Assembly: GCA_965178125.1 (NCBI GenBank)
Contig: OZ237749.1
Coordinates: 1,136,552 to 1,200,551, forward strand
Direction of reading: 5' to 3'
From: Bilabrum cf. latius
Lineage: Eukaryota; Bigyra: Bicosoecida; Bigyra; Bicosoecida
Length of the DNA stretch: 64,000 bases
Shown here: piece by piece, positions 20,626 to 33,750 of the stretch
Layout of the letters: each line of letters opens with the position of its first letter
How positions within the stretch are numbered: the first letter of the stretch is position 1
The notes under the pieces: generated by a model
Seen by the model: only the letters and a program-made list of their open reading frames with translations
Told to the model about the DNA's origin: nothing
The model's database searches: none
Translations under genes and position numbers: made by a program

Positions 20626-22617
20626 TCAGTCCAGCTCTGACATGGCGTTTGTCACGCTCTCAGGGACCCCACCTGCCGCATCCAGACCGACAGAATCCAC
20701 GTCGTCCAAGTCGCCGCCCCCGACCCCTGCGCCACTGGAAGGTCCACCAGTCTACGCGCCATCCACTGCGGCAGCTGTCTGTGGCTCCGGGGCGGGCAGC
20801 GGCCTGCAGTAGAACTGCCAGAGGTCCAGCAGCACGAGCCTCCGCTCCGTCGCAGAGAGATACACCCACAGCCACTCGCAGGCCGCCCGCTGCTCGGGCC
20901 CGAGCCGCGCTGCAGTGGCGTGCAGGTGCTCCAGCACGTCGATCTGAGGGGCAGGCGCATCGCTCCCACCCGCCGCCGCGGAATCACCAGCAGGACTCGG
21001 GCCAGCGCTCGCACTGGCTCCGTTGCTGCTGCTGCTGCCTGCCGCCGCGCGAGCTGCTGCGAGTGCCTTGGCCTGCACGGCCCACTCGTCACACAGAGGG
21101 GCCACCCCCGGACCCGCTTCCTGTCCAAGCGCCTGCCACGCCAGCAGCCACCCCTTCGGCACGGCTTTCTCCACGGCCGCGTAGTTGTGCAGCGGGAGGT
21201 CGGTGGCCCCGCGGGACCCGGCCCTGAAGGCGGCCGGCATCTCCCACGCACTCTCGCCCTCGGTGCGGCTCGCGCTCGCCCCGAAGCCCAGCCCCCGTGC
21301 CACGCCCATGGCCAGGTCCTCCGGGGCCCCGATGACTGGCAGCCCCTGTCCGTGCGGGCCATGCCGGAGGGCAGCAGCGAGGTTGGCAGCGATCCTGCCC
21401 TCAAGCTCTGTCTCGGCATCGGTGCCGGTGCCGGTGCCGGTGCTTTCCGTGCCCTCCGACGCCGACGCCGACCTGCGCAGGAGAGGGGATACACGATCCG
21501 CCAGGGAACAACGAAGGAGTACGGCAGCGACTCCGGCTCTGCGGGAGCAGTCCACACCCTCGTCTACAGCCCCAGCCCCAGCGTCCCCGTCCGCCGCACG
21601 ACCCCTCGACTCGTTCCACAGCTGGGCGATGGCGCACAGCCGCGTTGGCAGGCCCGGTGACGCCGCCAGAGACAGAGCCAGAGCCCTGCCGCCCTGTGGC
21701 TGTGCTACGGCGAGCCCAGGAGCATCGCCAAGGGCTTTGGGTGGGCCCAGCGCATCTGTAGCGGCGGGCTTCGCCAGCCAGAGTCCCCGCAGAGCGTCCT
21801 GCTGCAACTTGGCGCAATATCCCGCAAACTTGCTCGTTGCGGCGGGGTCAGATGATTTGCCCGCATCAGCCCTAGTCTTGGCCTCAACTGCTTCCACGAA
21901 TGCCAGAGCAGCCGCCTGCGAAGCTGCTGCGGTTGTCAGGGTCTGCGTGCTCGCGAGCCAAGACGTTCGGGATGCCGAGGCGCCACTGGGTGGCAGATGC
22001 GGGGCATCGGAATTAGAACTGAGGCCCTAGTACCACGGACCCTCGCTTGAGGCGTCAAGTGATTCTAGCGCGGGTGCTGTTGACGTCGCCGGCAGCATAG
22101 CGAGCTTGCTCCGTAGGCCACTTGACGATGAAATCAGACCGGCCCTTGCCTTTTTGAGACCCTCTACTAGGTCTAAAGTGTGTGATTCAGCCTCAAGACA
22201 TTTCTGGGCTGCGTACAGACTCCTATACAATCGGATTCCAGCCTTCGCCCAGAGGGGCCGCAGAGCCACCGCCGTACCAGCATCCGACAGGGCGCTTGCC
22301 GTCATCATGGCTCTCGTCTTGGCATCTCCAGAAGCACCTGCTACAGATGATATCAATGCAACCGTTGCTGCTGATCGATTCGCGAGGTTGACAGCCAACT
22401 GATGCCGAGCTGGCGATCCAGCGGCATTCATTGCTGCTTCTGCTTCCCTTGCTGCAGTCGTAAACTGAATTATGGCCTCAATCCAACTCTTTTTCTTGAA
22501 ATGCTCATTTCCTTTGTCTTTTTCGCGTATCGACCTCTTAACAGTGCCGTCAGGTTTACTCGATAGAACGGAGGACAACTGAGTGCCAGCGGGGTTCGCG
22601 CATACGAAATCAACCAT
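20626..22617 (-). CDS. TPR-domain protein, function unknown
   Basis: An intronless frame of 663 aa from ATG 22617 to TGA 20626-20628, with two TAG-coded Gln (22027 and 20752). Near residue 30 IREKDKGNEHFKKKSWIEAI is the typical opening of a TPR array (KEKGN..F), followed by two or three more TPR-like helices to about residue 190. The rest is Ala-rich and helical, with low-complexity Ser/Thr/Gly stretches; a Trp/Leu-rich block near residue 600 (EWLWVYLSATERRLVLLDLW) may be a second domain. I do not recognise the family. Confidence 0.75.
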
Positions 22618-22809
22618 GGCGGGCAACAGCGCAGCAACATCCTATCCGACAGCTTCAACATGTTTTACGTCTGACATCCTGGACAATGTTTAACGGCACG
22701 TTCACCGAGATTGTGGCGGGAGGTGTGTGGCCCCAGCTGGCGGTCGCACGATTCCGGGCTGAACAACCAGCCAGCTGTTGCAAGCACATGTCTTCTCTGC
22801 ACTCGCCAC

Positions 22810-25800
22810 TTAACCAACTTTCAGGCGCATTGGCTATCCAATAACTTTCACCTTGCTCCCCAGCCCCGAAGAGGGCTTGGCCGGCACCTTTTTGCCCCGG
22901 TAGATGCAGGTCCACCGGCCGGTGGGCACGGGGCTGCCGGTGGCGGGGTCCATCACGGGCTCTGGCCGCCATCCCTGGTCCGATGGATCCACCAGGTGTG
23001 CCGGGACCAGCCCATCCGCTGAGCCTGTCTCTTCTTCTAGACGGGCACTGGATGCACTGGCAGGCTCGCCATCTTTGCTTTGGCTTCTGCTCTTGCTCTT
23101 GCTCCTCTTCTTCTTGCCCCTGCTCCTCCCCCCCGCTGCCTCTGCCTCCCGGAGATCCACGACCACCTTGACGATGTCCTCGGACACTTGCTGCACCAGC
23201 TCCTTGGTCGTCGGCGAGGAGTAGCTCAAGTCCGGGCTGCTGTTGATCTCGATGAGCCAGGGCTGCAGCGAGGCGCTCACCATGAAATCATACCCGAACA
23301 TCTCGAAACTCTGCGCCCTCTCGTCACCCATGTCCCGAGAGGCCAACAGTGCCAGCACAACGCACCGCTTCAAGCTAGGCTACAGCTCCTCGGTCCACAC
23401 GTCCCTGCCGAACTGCTGTTGCAGCCACTCCCGGAACTGCCTCGAGTGCCACATGTTCCCCTCGGCAATGTCCTCCGCGTGATCCCCGAAATCGTCCGCG
23501 TACTTCTGCACCGAGTTGTTGGCCAGGTGGATGAACCTGTCGGCAAGGTCCTCAAGAGAGAATTTGTGGCAGCAGAAGCGCAGGTAGCAGTCCTCGTAGA
23601 AGTACACGGTCAGCGGGGAGAAGCTGGTGACCAGCACCCACTGCCGGATGTCGAACTTGTAGCCCTCGATGAGCAGCGGGCGTTCGATGTATTTCTGCGC
23701 GATGTAGTTGCTCGCTTTGGTACTCACGCCCGCCCTACCTGCGAGGATGGATGGCAGGTGCCGCATACAGCGGATGCCGCGCCCGCGACTCTTGGAGGCC
23801 GGTTTCACCACCCACACGTTCTCAGCGGGTACTGCGTCCAGGTGGGGCTGTCCGTGGGGGTTCCCCCACCTGAGGGCCAGCAGGTGCATCAGGAGCGTCC
23901 ACCGACCAGCTCCCAGCGGCTGCACAGTCCAGGGTCCCGCGCCAGCCCCCGCCCCTGCCCCTGCCCCTGCCCCAGCCCCCGCTCCTGCTCCTCCCCCCGC
24001 CTGCGATTGCAGTTGCCCCACACCTTCTTCCTTATCGCCGTAGAGGTCTATACCGCGTGGATGGGGCTCCACGGCCTCCTGGCCCAGCAGGTCATCATCC
24101 ACCCCGCACTCTGCCAGCTTGGCCTCCCACGCTCGCTGCCGGAGGATGCGCTTGCCCGTCTTGGCCTTGGGACCCTTGCTCTTACTTTTGCTGGTCCCTC
24201 TGCTCTTGCTGCGGCGAGAGCGCACCGACTTTGAGCTCGCACTGCTCGAGGGCTTCCTGGGCTGGGGATCCTCGGCCCCAGCCCTTGCAAGGGTGCCCGA
24301 GGCCCCCTCCGTGCCGACCTCTCCGGAGTCGTCTGACCCAGATGCCTCTCCCTCTCCCTCTGAGTCATCGCCGTCGTCCTCATCCTCGTCGTCGTCCTCA
24401 TCGTCGTCGTCCTCATCGTCCACCTTCTCGCCTCGAGAAAGCTTTGCCTCTTTCTCCCGCCGCACTGCAGCAGCCACCTTCCTCTCGGACTCCCTCTCGC
24501 GCCGGCGCAGGGCAGATTCTGCTAGCAGCCTGGACGGGGCCTGCACCGCGGGGTCTCCTGCAGCCTGTGGGTCACAGTATCGCAGCACGCTCCACTCCTC
24601 GAGGGAGACGATGCTCTCGCTTGGGTGTGCCATGGACCGACAGGACGAGCGAGCTGCCTGCAGCTTGTCTCGCAGTCCTAAACCCAGTCGCAACCTGATC
24701 TGGCGCTTCCAATCCGGAAGGCTACCCGCGCTGCCCTGGATCCGCCCCTGGGACCGCGCTGCAGCAGACGCAGCCCTCTCCACTCGAGTGTGGTCGGTCT
24801 GCACCGACCTGTGTCGCCGGACACAGCCTGTGCCAGCAAGCCCTCCAGGCGGCAACCCGGTTGCTCCGTGCGAGTCACGGGACGCGCGGGCGTGTCGCCC
24901 TGGTTCGGCCAAGGCTGGCCACGAGTCCAGGTGTTCCGGGCCGGGCGCCAGCAGCATGCGGGCGAGCACGCACATGGCTGCATCCAGCACTGGCTTGTTT
25001 ACAGACAGTGAAGCGCTCGCATCGATGCACTCTGGCCTCTCAGCCAGGGAACACAGCGCATCAATGGCTTCCTCTGGCGTTGGGTCCTTGACGACCGGCT
25101 GGCTGCCTGCATCGGCCGCCTGCTTGGGGTCTGCTGGCGTTGGGGCGGGAGCTGGTTGGCCCTCGGCTGCGCCTGAAGTTGCCCTTGCCCTCCCCCCTAG
25201 GACAGTGCCGGCACCCGCCCTCAAGTCCGATAGCCCCGCCTGAATCTCGAGAGCATCAATCTCCCCTCCGCCGCTGGCCTTGCTGCTACCAGGGGCGGCC
25301 TTCCAATCCTCCTCTCGAGCCTTCGACAGCACAGCTCGGCAGACTTGCAATACCACACGAGTTGCAACCTGTCCTCTAAAATCGTCCAAAAAACGCGCAT
25401 ACCCCACCGGGTGTGCTAAATCAAAGCAGCGGGGGAAAAACTGGTTGGCAGATTGTGACTGCGTCCACCTCAGCTGCTGCATGGTGCGCATAAGACCAAT
25501 CTTGGTCACAACCGCAGAACCCTTACTATAGTGGTTCACGAGCTGGAATGACTGAAGATAGTCCTTACTCCAGCGTTTCTGGCCTGGACCGCGAGCGTCA
25601 CTGATCCCGCCCGGTGGGGCGTATGCGTCCCTAGTTTTGGTGCACCACCGGAGGTCAAAGTACGGACTGAATGGATCCGGATTCCTGCGCCAACCTCGCT
25701 AGACTAGAGCGCTGTGTATGTCCCGATACTTTCCTTTCATGCAAAAAACCTTATCATCAGGCTCAAGACCCTGGCGCTTGCGCCATCTGCTCTCTCCCAT

Positions 25801-25875
25801 CATGATAGCCGCGCTACCTAAGTCTTCCAGTATGCCCTCATCTTCCCAACCATCTTGGGCCCCTGAGTCGCCCAT
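22810..25875 (-). CDS. TTLL3: Tubulin tyrosine ligase-like protein, TTLL3/8 (glycylase) type
   Basis: An intronless frame of 1021 aa ending in TAA 22810-22812. Start ATG 25875 (MGDSGAQDGWEDEG) is chosen; an upstream ATG at 25965 is in frame through two TAGs but sits only 41 bp from the divergent gene. Family features: DKVFCMKGKYRDIHSALVQR, QFFPRCFDL, the ATP-grasp blocks WVVKPASKSRGRGI, KFDIRQWVLVT and HLANNSVQK, and EINSSPDLSYSSPTT. A long acidic/Ser-rich insertion and an Ala-Gly run (near 23940) split the N-terminal and catalytic parts. Three TAG-coded Gln join the pieces. TTLL3/8 enzymes start glycine chains on axonemal tubulin, so a motile cilium is implied. Confidence 0.9.
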
Positions 25876-26006
25876 CTATCGCTAAATGAATCTACTCTCG
25901 AACGGCAACTTCGATGACAATTTCGAACGTTCGTCGCCTCGAACGTTGCTCGCCGTATGGGCCATGGCTGCAAAATTCAGGACTACTATAACTTGTTTCA
26001 AATTAA

Positions 26007-27983
26007 ATGTAGCAGCAGTATGAGTCCGCCGTGCAGTTTGCAGACCGGGACGTTGTGACGGCATTGCTGGGTGGTGGACCTGATGTTCGCAAGACAACTC
26101 GACTGGATCTTAGTTCGCAGAAGTAGCGGATTGCGAAGCCTGCACAGAGTAGTTTTACAACGCATGCCGGGGTATGGGTCCAAGATGCGCCAGCGTGGCT
26201 GGTACGAAAGTAGGTGAAATCGCATGCACTTCGTGTGGCAACTAGAGCACGGCGGCAGTAGATCGCAAGTATTGCTGCACACGCGATTGCTCCCCACCTT
26301 GTGCGAATGAAAGAAAGGTAGAATGGAGCAACTTGTACCGCTGGACTGAAAAGAGAACGCAGCAATACGGATGGGGACGAATCGGAGTACGCCTGTAGCA
26401 TGCTTCGGGCAATCACGGCAACGCAGAGGCTCATTATTGGCGGTAGCAAGTCAGGTAGTCCTGAAAATTATGCAGAAATCATCCACTCTAGTTCATGGGC
26501 TCTTGTGGACAAGCTGCAACGCGCACCACTCGCAGCGACCACGACTGTGAGTGTCCTGCCGGCACCGAGACCTGGTTTGCGCCCATTGGACTCTTTCCTC
26601 ACCGCTCTGGCGTGGTCTTCGAAGCAATTTCAGGCTTCATTTACGGATTTTCGGCGAAGTTCTGCCATGGATGCCCTTGGTGCGGTTTTGTTCGCCGCGC
26701 GAAGGTGCATTAGTTGCTGGCGCATCCCTTCGCATGCCGCCATGCTCCAGCACATGCTCACGATAGCGACAAGCATGGCGGATTGCATCTCAAAGAATGC
26801 AGATGGTCTCGTCACTGATACAATACAGAATAATGACCGAATGTCCAGCTGCTGCTCCTCGGCATCTGCTAGCGAGGCATTCATGGGGTTGGTACGGGCA
26901 GCCGAGGGGCAGAGTGAGCATCAGCACGAGCACGAGTGGCCCACCCAAGTCTTGGCTGCGCTCGACCAACTGGCAGTTGCTATGGGACGACTTGCCGGCA
27001 AGCACCTGAACCAAGGTGTACAGTGCCGCGGCTGCCAGTTCCCCACCATGGCGCTGGCCCTCCTGCACCAGCAGGCTGTGTGGAGGGGTGCGCTGGGCCG
27101 GGCGGCGCCCGTGCTGGAGCTTGAGGGAGCAAGGGCGCGAGGCAGGGGGGTCGATGCAGGCGTCCACGGGCCGTCGTGTGCAGGCCGCACGCGGGCCTCT
27201 GTGCTGGCGCTCGTTCGTCGCAGGCTGCGGCTGGGCGCCCTGTGGACCGGTGCTCTGGCTGCAGGGGTTCTGCAGCAAGTTCGCGGCAGGTCGAAAGCTG
27301 CACTTCAGCAAGTGCCGGTTGGCTTGCTGAGACTTGGAGCCGGTCTCTGGAACACAATAAAAGGGGTAAAGGGGACGGGGGGTGGCAGGGGTAGGGGCAC
27401 AGCGCAGCAGGGATTGCCCGTGCCAATGGTAGCAGCGGTCTCGGTCGCGCTTGCTGCACGTGGAGTGCTGCCAGAGCCTCATCGAGGCATAGGAAATAGC
27501 TACAGAGGTGCAGCCTGGTACAGCGCTTGCATTGCAATGCAGGTATGGGTGTGCTCGGCGGGTACAGGTTTAGGTGCCTCTCCTGAGAGCCTCGGCCTCT
27601 TCGTGCCTGCTCTGGTCTGCAGAGGCGCTCTCTCTGCGCGTGCGGCTGTGGATATGCTGAGAAGGGGAGGGGCAGACGTATGCGAGCCATTGGGAGGCCT
27701 AGGAACAGCTGCAACGAGTGCTGTTACGTTCAATCCGGTTACGTGGGCGCGAATTGCGGGTGCGGCCCATTCGGCCTCGCCTCGTCGCAATTGGGGAGCG
27801 CTCATGAAGCTGCTGCAGGATGCTGAGACATCTCCTGCCCGTGTCCGAGGTGCAGCAGCATCGGTGCTCGGAGCCGCCTTGCGAAAATCCCTGCGGAACG
27901 GGCAACTAGGCTTCGATGGGAGCGAGGGTATCGCAAGCCTAGTGATGAGCATCAGACACGGGGGGCAGGTGCCGCTAGACTGA
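26007..27983 (+). CDS. Unrecognised 658-aa helical protein
   Basis: One open frame from ATG 26007 (MQQQYESAVQFADRDVV) to TGA 27981-27983. The first 130 residues need five TAG codons as Gln (second codon, about 26124, 26211, 26259, 26319). The whole protein is predicted helical by eye, Ala/Leu/Arg-rich, with possible HEAT-like stretches (e.g. ALDQLAVAMGRLAGKHLNQG). The second half has several hydrophobic runs but no clear membrane segment. No catalytic motif is visible. It starts about 130 bp from TTLL3 on the opposite strand, consistent with a shared promoter. Confidence 0.7.
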
Positions 27984-28142
27984 CCGCCCGCGCATGCATG
28001 CATGAGCTGTGTACAGCATGCAATAGTTTGAACAAGCTGTCTGCATCGCACGTGAAATGCCCATGTTTTTGCATGCAAACACACAGTCAGCAGTGCAACA
28101 ACCACTCAACTACTCGAAAGCACTGCACTGTGGTGGCCGTGC

Positions 28143-31100
28143 TCACGTCTGCCCACCCTCCTGCTCCTCCTAGTGCAGCCTGCCACCGATTCCCTCAGTG
28201 GCAGGGTCAGCATCCTGCACCGCGCTTGCTTCATCGGCTGCCTTGGCACTGGCCTCGCTGGAGCCATCACCATCACCTGCTCCACTCGCCGCCCCTCCAG
28301 CACCCTTGTCTCCGTCCATCTCGCCGGCAGACCCGCCACTGTCTGGCCCCGCAATGGCAATGAGCTCGTCCACAGCACTATCGTCTTCGTCCATGACCTT
28401 GCTGCCCGCACTGCCCTTGCTGTCCCGGTCGCCGTCCAGAGACGCCGCCATGGCCCCCATGCTGGCGCTGAGTGCCCTCGGGCGCGAGTGCGGGCCCACC
28501 GCGGTGGTGGCACCTCCCCCCTGCGCGATGCCCAGCACGGCCTCCTCCCGCTCGGACGGGTCATCCTCCAGGTGCTCCAGACTCACCAGCCCGGAGCCGA
28601 GGGCGCCATCCTCGGCCTCCTCCTCGTCTGGCCGGGGCGTGGACCTCCGCAGCAGGGCAGGATCCGCATCCAGCTCGTCCGCTGCCTGCACCACCGCGGC
28701 GGAGGGCCGGTGGTCGTCCCTGGGAGCCTCCACAGATAGGTCAATCGAGTCCTTCCCGTCGTCAAGCACGCCGTCTGGCGAAGAGCTTGCGCCCGCCGGG
28801 CTCGCCGCCGATCCACCAGAGGCCGCGCTGGCCCCGCCTGTGCTTCGTCCTCGCGGGGATGCACTCGGCAGCTTTGGGGGGTCCACAGACTTGCTTCCGC
28901 TAGCCGCCCCCGCCGAGCCGCCCTCAGTGGGAGCCGCTCTCGAGTCCCGCCCATCTGGCCCCAGGGCCATCGCCCCAGGAATGCCCCGCTTCGCCTCTGC
29001 TCCCACCTCACCGTCTGGATCCGCAGACAGCGCGCGCAGGGCGGGCAGCACCTCCTCCAATTTCACCAGCCAGCCCAGGCGCCTGTTGGATGGAACCCAC
29101 ACTGCAGAATCGCCGTCTGATGTGCTGCCTGCTGCAGGGGCCATTGAAGACGTGGATGCCGCCGTGCTCCCTGCAGCTGGCTTCTCTGCCCCGCCCGCGG
29201 CAGCTCCCGCTGTACCGGTGGTGCCGCCCTCCACTGATTCCGATATTACGGCCGCACCGCTCGTTCCCTCCTCCTTCGGTTTGGCCTTGCTGCGACTGCC
29301 GTCATCCTCCTCGGGCCCAGCCCCACTGCGGGCCTAGCTCACAGCCGCGCCCACCGCCGCGGTGAGCTGCCGCACCAGCAGCAGCCGCACGTTCACCACG
29401 GGGTCCTCGGCCAGAGCTAGCAGGCCCGGCAAGAAGGTCGTCTGGAAGCGCTCCCTGCTGGCATCATCCGAGCCCGCCGCCCCCGCCTCGGCCATGGCAA
29501 CGTGGATGAACAGGCGCCGCTGCTTGCTCTTGGCAGACACCGCCAGCCCCAGGAGCCTCTCCTCCACCGCGTGCCGGAAGGACTCGTCTGCCTCGCCGAG
29601 TCGTCGCAGCAGCGGCGGCAAGAGCGCAGCAGCAGCCTCTCTGACATCTGCGACTGGGTCGGCAAGCAGTCTCTGAGCGAATGGAACCACCACGCTGAAA
29701 GTAGCGGCAGGCGAGAAGATGTGGGCAAGCGTGTGGATCTGCGCAGCCAAGTCTAGGCGGGCCCTCCACTTGAGGGGGGAGGACTGCTGCAGGACCTCCT
29801 CAAGAACTGGCAGGTAGGACTCTCTGCACTCGGGGCTCAGGGCACCGAGGAATGCAGCCAGGTGCCGCACCACCCCCGCTCTCACGTCCTCGGTATCACG
29901 GCGGTACACATCAAACACGGGACAGAGATCCTTCTCTGCGATTTCGGGACCTACGATGCGGGCTAGCTCGTGCATTGAGTGCGCCAGCGGCTTGCGCACC
30001 TGCACCTTGGGGTGTCTGCACAGCCGCACGAAGACCGGCTTCAGCACCTCCTTCCACCGATCCTTGCCCACCGCCAGGCACACTGCCGGGAAATTAAACG
30101 CGCAAAAGACGGTGAGCTCGGCATCTGCAGCGGACTGCACCCCAGCCCCCGGGGGCTGTGTCACTGACCCCGGTGCGGCTGGCCCCTGGCCCGAGCCTCC
30201 CCCCGCTGTGGGGACGTGCACCTGACCCCTGGGTAGGTCGGGGGCCATGGAGGCGTACAAGTGCAGGAGCTTGACCGGGATGTCCGCCGGCGGCAGCGTG
30301 GCGATGAAAGCGCCCAGGTGCTGGAAGGCAGAGGCCCTGACCCACCTGGAGGTGTCTCCCGCGAGGGACTCGAGGACGGGGACGAGGGCCTCGATGCGGG
30401 CGGGGGGGGACAGCGCCTTGGACACGCTCACGAGGCTCTCGGCGCAAGCCCGCCGCACCGTGTGCATGGAGTCCTCCGAAAGTCGCAGAAAGGCAGGGAG
30501 CAGCTCTGCAGCAGCTACCGCGGGCCCCACCGCCCTGCAGATCGAGTCCAGGTTGAGAGCCGCGGCCTTTCGCACTCGGAACACAGGGTCCTAGGCCAGG
30601 TAGCAGATCTCGGGGACCACGAACTGCTGGCACAAAGTGGGGCCCAGTGTGTTGGCCAGCTCGTTCATGAGAACGGCCGCAGTGGTCCTCAGGTCGTCCT
30701 TGTCGTCCTTCTTGGCCAGCCGAATCGCAATCGTGAGGACGCGCTCGCCCAGGTCTGCCACCGTCACCAGGTCGGCGATTGCAACCAGTGCTTCTCCCGC
30801 TGCTATTCGAACTTCGGGCTGAGCATCCGCTACTAATCTCTCCAGCTCGGGCAGCAACGTATCTATCACTGCTTTGTACCCGGCACCGGCTGGTTCTCGC
30901 ACGAGCACAGCGGCAAGTCCTGCAACCTGCTCCGCCACATGCTGTCGAACAATGAATTCCTCATCCCGCGCAAGAGTGGGGAGTAGCGGGAGCACCTTTG
31001 TCTTGACTTCCTCGAATCTGTGAGAGTGGCGAGAGGGAGAGCTGCGCGTGCGGCCATGCAGTCAATAGAGTCCAGCGGTGTTGCCAACACAAATTCTGTG

Positions 31101-31385
31101 CAACCTCACGGAGTTGATTTGGCTACATCGGCTATAATTTTGACGTGCACAAGCCGCTGCAATGCGATTGAGGAGCACGAGTACTACACTATCCTGTCGA
31201 TGTCCGCGAGGTTGTCGTCGAATGTAAGATCTTCGAAGGTTGGCCCTGGCGTTGATGCTGCGAAAAAATGCATTGGTCCATCAAATGTATGCCGTCACGG
31301 TTCCCTATCGATGTCATTGCAGGCGAACCGTGATCTGAAATTTCATTTTCTCACGCCTTGCCTCATCCATCATGCCGCCTGCCAT
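28143..31385 (-). CDS. PPP4R1: Protein phosphatase 4 regulatory subunit 1 (HEAT-repeat scaffold)
   Basis: Three exons (31385-31355, 31257-31110, 31017-28143) join in phase to 1017 aa ending in TGA. Exon 1 reads MAGGMMDEAR. HEAT repeats run from the N-terminus to about residue 560. Family-like blocks: FIVRQHVAEQVAGLA, DPVFRVRKAAALNLDSICRA, MHTVRRACAESLVSVSKAL and GDTSRWVRASAFQHLGAFI. PPP4R1 binds the PP4 catalytic subunit and directs it to substrates. The last 350 residues are acidic, Ser/Gly-rich and disordered. Four TAG-coded Gln (in exon 2 and at about 30588, 29334 and 28170). PP2A-A is the main alternative, but it is shorter and lacks this tail. Confidence 0.85.
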
Positions 31386-31768
31386 GACTTGACTAGGCTA
31401 CCTCTTGTTCCTTGTTACGCTGTGTGCAATAGAACAAACCTTTGTACAACCTACAGATATGCAAAGGGCGTAAAATACACACGCTTGAGGGAATAATAAG
31501 CTGCAGGTTGGCTTGATCGCGGTGCATCGGCGAGAGTGTGATGAGGATGCCGATGTTGGCGAAAAGTGGCGTGCAAGACGGCTGCTGTGCGCAACATTCA
31601 GTGCCATTGTATTGTGTCAGAATACGAAGAGGGTTGTCTGTGTCAGCGAGGCACAGCTATACAATCATCGGCCCGCGGCAACCCCTTCCCCCGTGCTCGC
31701 CACGGCGCTCTAGATACTAGTCTACAAACCCGAGGAGCCGGGTGCAGCCCTGTCAACAGTCATCGTGC
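31386..31768. other. Intergenic region, no gene supported
   Basis: This 383 bp lies between PPP4R1 (start) and PMPCB (stop), both minus strand. A plus-strand frame near 31513-31713 lacks a credible start and splice partner, so I leave it out. Confidence 0.5.
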
Positions 31769-33583
31769 TCACATGCGCATGTGGTTTGTTCTGCGGCGGA
31801 ACCAGTTGTAGTCGGGCAGCTCGTGCGAGTTGCCCACCGCGGCCAGAGCCAGGTCGTGGTCAGTCACCACCGCGCTGGCGGCCTTCTGCAGTGAGTCCAG
31901 GCTCACGGCATCCACGCGAGCAAACACCTCGGCTGGGGTCATGCGCCGCCCGTATGTGAGCATCTGCCGCCCGATGTCCTCGAATACCTCGGTGGATCCG
32001 TCCAGCTGCATAAGCATCTTGGCCTTGAGCTGGGCCTTGCCGCGGGCCAGCTCGTCCTCGTTCACCTCGTAGGCCAGGCGGGCCACCTCGTGCATCACGT
32101 GGTAGGCGCACATCCACTGCTGGGTGGGTGGGGCAGTCCAGTGCACGCCGAACAGGCCAGTGTCCTTGTACGTGGTGTTGAAGGCAGACACGGAGTGGGC
32201 GAAGTTGCCCTCTGCCAGCCTCCTGCAGAGCCCAGAGGCCATGTTGACTCCCTGTCCCATGGACCGGTCCCACTGGCCAAGGAGCTGCTGCATCACCATC
32301 AGCGGGAAGGCGTGCGCGTCCGTCCAACCGCCAGTCTAGAAGGCCACAGCCACGTGCGTGAGCGGCTGGGCATCGTCCCGCATGCGCAGGTCGGATCCGA
32401 CGAAGTGCGCCGGGTCGGAAGGCGCCGTCACGAGGGCGCCATCCTTGGCATCGTGCCCAGCCAGACTGCCGAAGTGCTTGTCGGCCAGCGACGCAAGCGA
32501 GTCGTGGTCCACTGCGCCTGCACCAGCCACCACCACACGGGGGCCCGTGTAGTGCGTTCGGATGTAGGAGCGCAGGTCCTCTGCCTGCAGCCTCTGGATG
32601 TTCTCCCTGGGGCCCAGGATGGTCTTGCCAAGGCCAGCGTCGGGGAAGGCAGTCTCGTGCAGCTTGTCGAAGACGACCTCCTCCATGCTCTTCTCCACCT
32701 CCTCCATCTCGCGGAGGATCACGCCCCTCTCCTCCTCGATCGATGCACTGGCGAACTCGCTGTCCTGCAAGATGTCGGCCAGAATCTCCATGGCCACCGG
32801 CACGTCCTGCTTGAACACCTTGGCGAAGTATACGGTGTGCTCGCGGCTCGTGTACGCATTCAAATGGCCGCCAATGTTCTCAATCTGCTCTTCCAACTGG
32901 TTCCGAGTGCGTGACTTAGTGCCCTTGAAAATCATATGCTCCAGGAAGTGAGCAACGCCGTTGTTAGCTTCGGTCTCGTACCGGCTGCCAGCATCCACAA
33001 AGACACCAACGGTTGCTGTCTCTCCGTGACCACCCTGCGACACTAATACGAAGACAATAAACCACATAAACACAATCACCGAAAATTTGCAGCACCAGAT
33101 CGCCGTCGTGCGCCTTGCCTCACCTCAGATGCGACGCGCACGCCATTCTTCAAGGTTGATACTTCAGTGGCAGGAGCGTTCAGTACGTGCGGGGGGAACT
33201 TTTCTGCTAGACTCTGCTCCTGCTGAACAGGGCGAGCTGACGAGAAGGCCCTGATGCGAGACCGCAGGCAGGTCGCAAGGGTTGACTGCGAGCATCTTGT
33301 GAACGTCAAAAAGCTTTGTGGGAATCATAGCTGCAGCAATGCAGCAAATGCGGGCTCGAAGGACAAACACTACAATCTATTTGCAGCATACGGTGACAAC
33401 TCGGAAAAGCCCAAATCAGTGCGTCTAGCATGCGACAAAAACAATGGTGCTTGATGTAGCAGATCGCTGAACTGATGCCCTTCGTACCACACGAATTAAT
33501 ATCGTCATTCAGCGGGACGAATTTGACGTAAAACTTACCGAGCGCCCTTGGACGCGCCTAATAGCGCCTCGAATTGCTGCCAT
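31769..33583 (-). CDS. PMPCB: Mitochondrial processing peptidase beta subunit
   Basis: Exons 33583-33539, 33285-33124 and 33034-31769 give 490 aa ending in TGA. Exon 1 ([15 protein letters not shown]) and the start of exon 2 ([19 protein letters not shown]) form a mitochondrial presequence. The zinc-binding inverzincin motif HFLEH is at residues 98-102 with the following IFKGT, and the downstream glutamates lie in [17 protein letters not shown]. The C-terminal half has the typical [10 protein letters not shown] and [22 protein letters not shown]. One TAG-coded Gln (about 32336) joins the two M16 halves. It removes matrix-targeting presequences together with MPP-alpha. Divergent from SF3B6 (167 bp). 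Confidence 0.97.
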
Positions 33584-33750
33584 GGTACACCAGGCGGGAC
33601 AATGCATCTCCCATCGGGAACTGATTTAGCAGTACCCTACTTTGCAGAAATACAGATTCTGATATTTTGAATTGTCCAGTGTCCTTTGGGAATGTGGCTC
33701 GATTTTAAGCCACAAGAAGGCCTTCCGAGCATTACTTGGAACCGAAAGGC

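Noticed and set aside
25876-25965. Extension of TTLL3 to the upstream ATG at 25965
   Set aside because: It is in frame only through two extra TAGs and leaves 41 bp to the divergent gene. The downstream ATG fits the usual spacing, but the longer form cannot be excluded.
31513-31713. Plus-strand frame upstream of PPP4R1 with a preceding CTGCAG acceptor
   Set aside because: The only candidate first exon joins out of phase, and the frame runs into the 3' end of PMPCB.
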